Positions 6,297-7,239 of a DNA stretch of 7,239 nt are shown here, one piece after another. The translations under genes were made by a program, and so were the position numbers. Each line of letters starts with the position of its first letter. Position 1 is the stretch's first letter. The DNA comes from Caulobacteraceae bacterium (GTDB lineage: Bacteria; Pseudomonadota; Alphaproteobacteria; Caulobacterales; Caulobacteraceae), in contig JANXWN010000407.1 of assembly GCA_025351125.1 (NCBI GenBank), forward strand, positions 1-7,239. Direction: 5' to 3'. A model generated the notes under the pieces. The model saw only the letters and a list, made by a program, of their open reading frames with translations, searched no databases and had not been told where the DNA came from.

Positions 6297-7239
6297 ATGC
6301 AGATACGCGACGCCCAACTTCGAGCCCTCGCGGAAAATATCCCGACGCTGTGCTGGTTGGCCAATGCCGACGGTTACATCACGTGGTATAATCGGGGTTG
6401 GTACGACTATACCGGGACGACGCCCGGGGCGATGGAAGGGTGGGGATGGCAAAGCGTGCACGACCCACAGGAATTGCCCCACGTTCTCGAACGCTGGCGG
6501 GCCTGTATCGCCAGCGGCGAGCCGTTCGAAATGGTGTTCCCCCTTAAGGGTCGGGACGGAACATTTCGATCATTCCTCACGCGGGTGCAGCCGTCGTTCG
6601 ATGGCGAGGTCGTCTCGGCTTGGTTCGGCGTCAACACCGACATCAGTGGCCAACTCAAGGCCGAGCAGGAGTTGGCGGCGCGCGAAGCCAGCTGGAGCGC
6701 CGTATTCAACGGCATGCAGGAAGGCTTCCTGATCGGCGAGGCCATCCTCGACAGAGATGGGCGGATGGACGACTTCACGATCGTTCAGTTGAACAAAGCG
6801 TTTGAAACACAGTTGGGCGTGAGCGGGGCCGACGTGATCGGTCGCCGCGCCCGCGCGATCGATCCGCACATGGACGAGACGATCATGCGAACCTACGCGC
6901 ACGTCGTCAAAACCGGCGATCCGGTGCGGGTCGAATACCAAGCGGCGGAACTGAACAACCGTTGGTTCGAAGCTCGCGTCCGGACCGCCGGACCCAACCG
7001 GTTCGCTGTCATGCTGTTGGACATTACCGAGCTAAAGAACGCCGCCAAAATGATCAGCGAGCGCGAAGAGCGTTTTCGCTCGCTGGCCCAATCGATGCCA
7101 AACCACGTTTGGACAGCGCCGCCGGATGGTCGGCTCGACTGGTTTAACGACCGCGTTTACGCGTACAGCGGCGCGCCGGTCGGCTCGCTCGACGGCCAGG
7201 GCTGGGCGGTGATGGTGCACCCTGGTGACATCGCCGCCG
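6297..7239 (+). CDS. Multi-PAS sensory protein, probably a histidine kinase, C-terminal part missing
   Basis: The reading frame is open from ATG 6297 to the right edge (314 codons). Three PAS domains can be seen. PAS1 covers about residues 7-118: L-R-A-L-A-E-N-I-P-T-L-C-W, D-G-Y-I-T-W-Y-N, Y-T-G, a W-x-x-V-H-D-P-Q-E segment, G-R-D-G-T-F-R, and a PAC-type W-F-G-V-N-T-D-I end. PAS2 covers about 131-245, ending in V-M-L-L-D-I-T-E-L. PAS3 starts at about 257 (E-R-F-R-S-L-A-Q-S-M-P) with V-H-P-G-D before the edge, and resembles PAS1. Short helical linkers (about 118-130 and 247-258) join them, as in signalling relays. No membrane segment is seen, so it is probably cytoplasmic. In alphaproteobacteria this arrangement usually ends in a histidine kinase (often HWE or HisKA_2 type) or a cyclic-di-GMP domain, but the output lies outside the window. 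The start has no good ribosome site; it follows the stop of the cysteine-repeat gene by 15 bases and may depend on coupled translation. Confidence 0.85.
   Translation, partial: MQIRDAQLRALAENIPTLCWLANADGYITWYNRGWYDYTGTTPGAMEGWGWQSVHDPQELPHVLERWRACIASGEPFEMVFPLKGRDGTFRSFLTRVQPSFDGEVVSAWFGVNTDISGQLKAEQELAAREASWSAVFNGMQEGFLIGEAILDRDGRMDDFTIVQLNKAFETQLGVSGADVIGRRARAIDPHMDETIMRTYAHVVKTGDPVRVEYQAAELNNRWFEARVRTAGPNRFAVMLLDITELKNAAKMISEREERFRSLAQSMPNHVWTAPPDGRLDWFNDRVYAYSGAPVGSLDGQGWAVMVHPGDIAA

Noticed and set aside
6232..6732. Plus-strand open frame of 166 codons overlapping the end of the cysteine-repeat gene and the PAS gene
   Set aside because: It lies in another frame over two supported genes; its Arg/Ser-rich translation has no domain, whereas the frame from 6297 gives clear PAS motifs.

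Overview
The window is GC-rich, densely packed chromosomal DNA. It most likely comes from an alphaproteobacterium; the order cannot be fixed from sequence alone, though Caulobacterales or a neighbour is a reasonable guess. The reasons are strong G/C preference at third codon positions, the pairing of a ligase-associated exonuclease with an ATP-dependent 'cisplatin-response' DNA ligase, a PAS-rich sensor, and a GC-rich structured intergenic repeat of a kind common in this class. No tRNA, rRNA, CRISPR array, insertion sequence or phage gene was seen.

Layout. Four genes read leftward on the minus strand: from right to left, an MBL-fold hydrolase with a C-terminal helical domain (3728-4786), an MBL/beta-CASP-type exonuclease (2699-3706), an ATP-dependent DNA ligase (1077-2693), and a twin-arginine-exported FAD oxidoreductase that runs off the left edge (1-895). 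The first three are separated by only 21 and 5 bases and look like one operon. All three start at non-ATG codons (TTG, GTG, TTG). The ligase is separated from the oxidoreductase by about 180 bases holding a compact set of nested inverted repeats. Two genes read rightward: a secreted protein built from five four-cysteine repeats (4935-6281) and, 15 bases later, a multi-PAS sensory protein that runs off the right edge (6297-7239). The two transcription groups diverge from a 148-base region (4787-4934), where promoter-like hexamers and a 13-bp palindrome can be seen.

How the genes work together. The exonuclease and ligase are a known DNA-repair pair: end resection followed by ATP-dependent sealing. 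In the pseudomonad version of this cluster they sit with an Lhr-type helicase and a phosphoesterase; neither is next to the pair here. The first gene of the operon is another MBL-fold enzyme, whose link to repair is only positional. The cysteine-repeat protein and the PAS protein are probably co-transcribed, suggesting an envelope protein linked to a signalling pathway, but no function can be read for the secreted protein. It is the least explained item in the window: exactly 20 cysteines, four in each of five units of about 80 residues.
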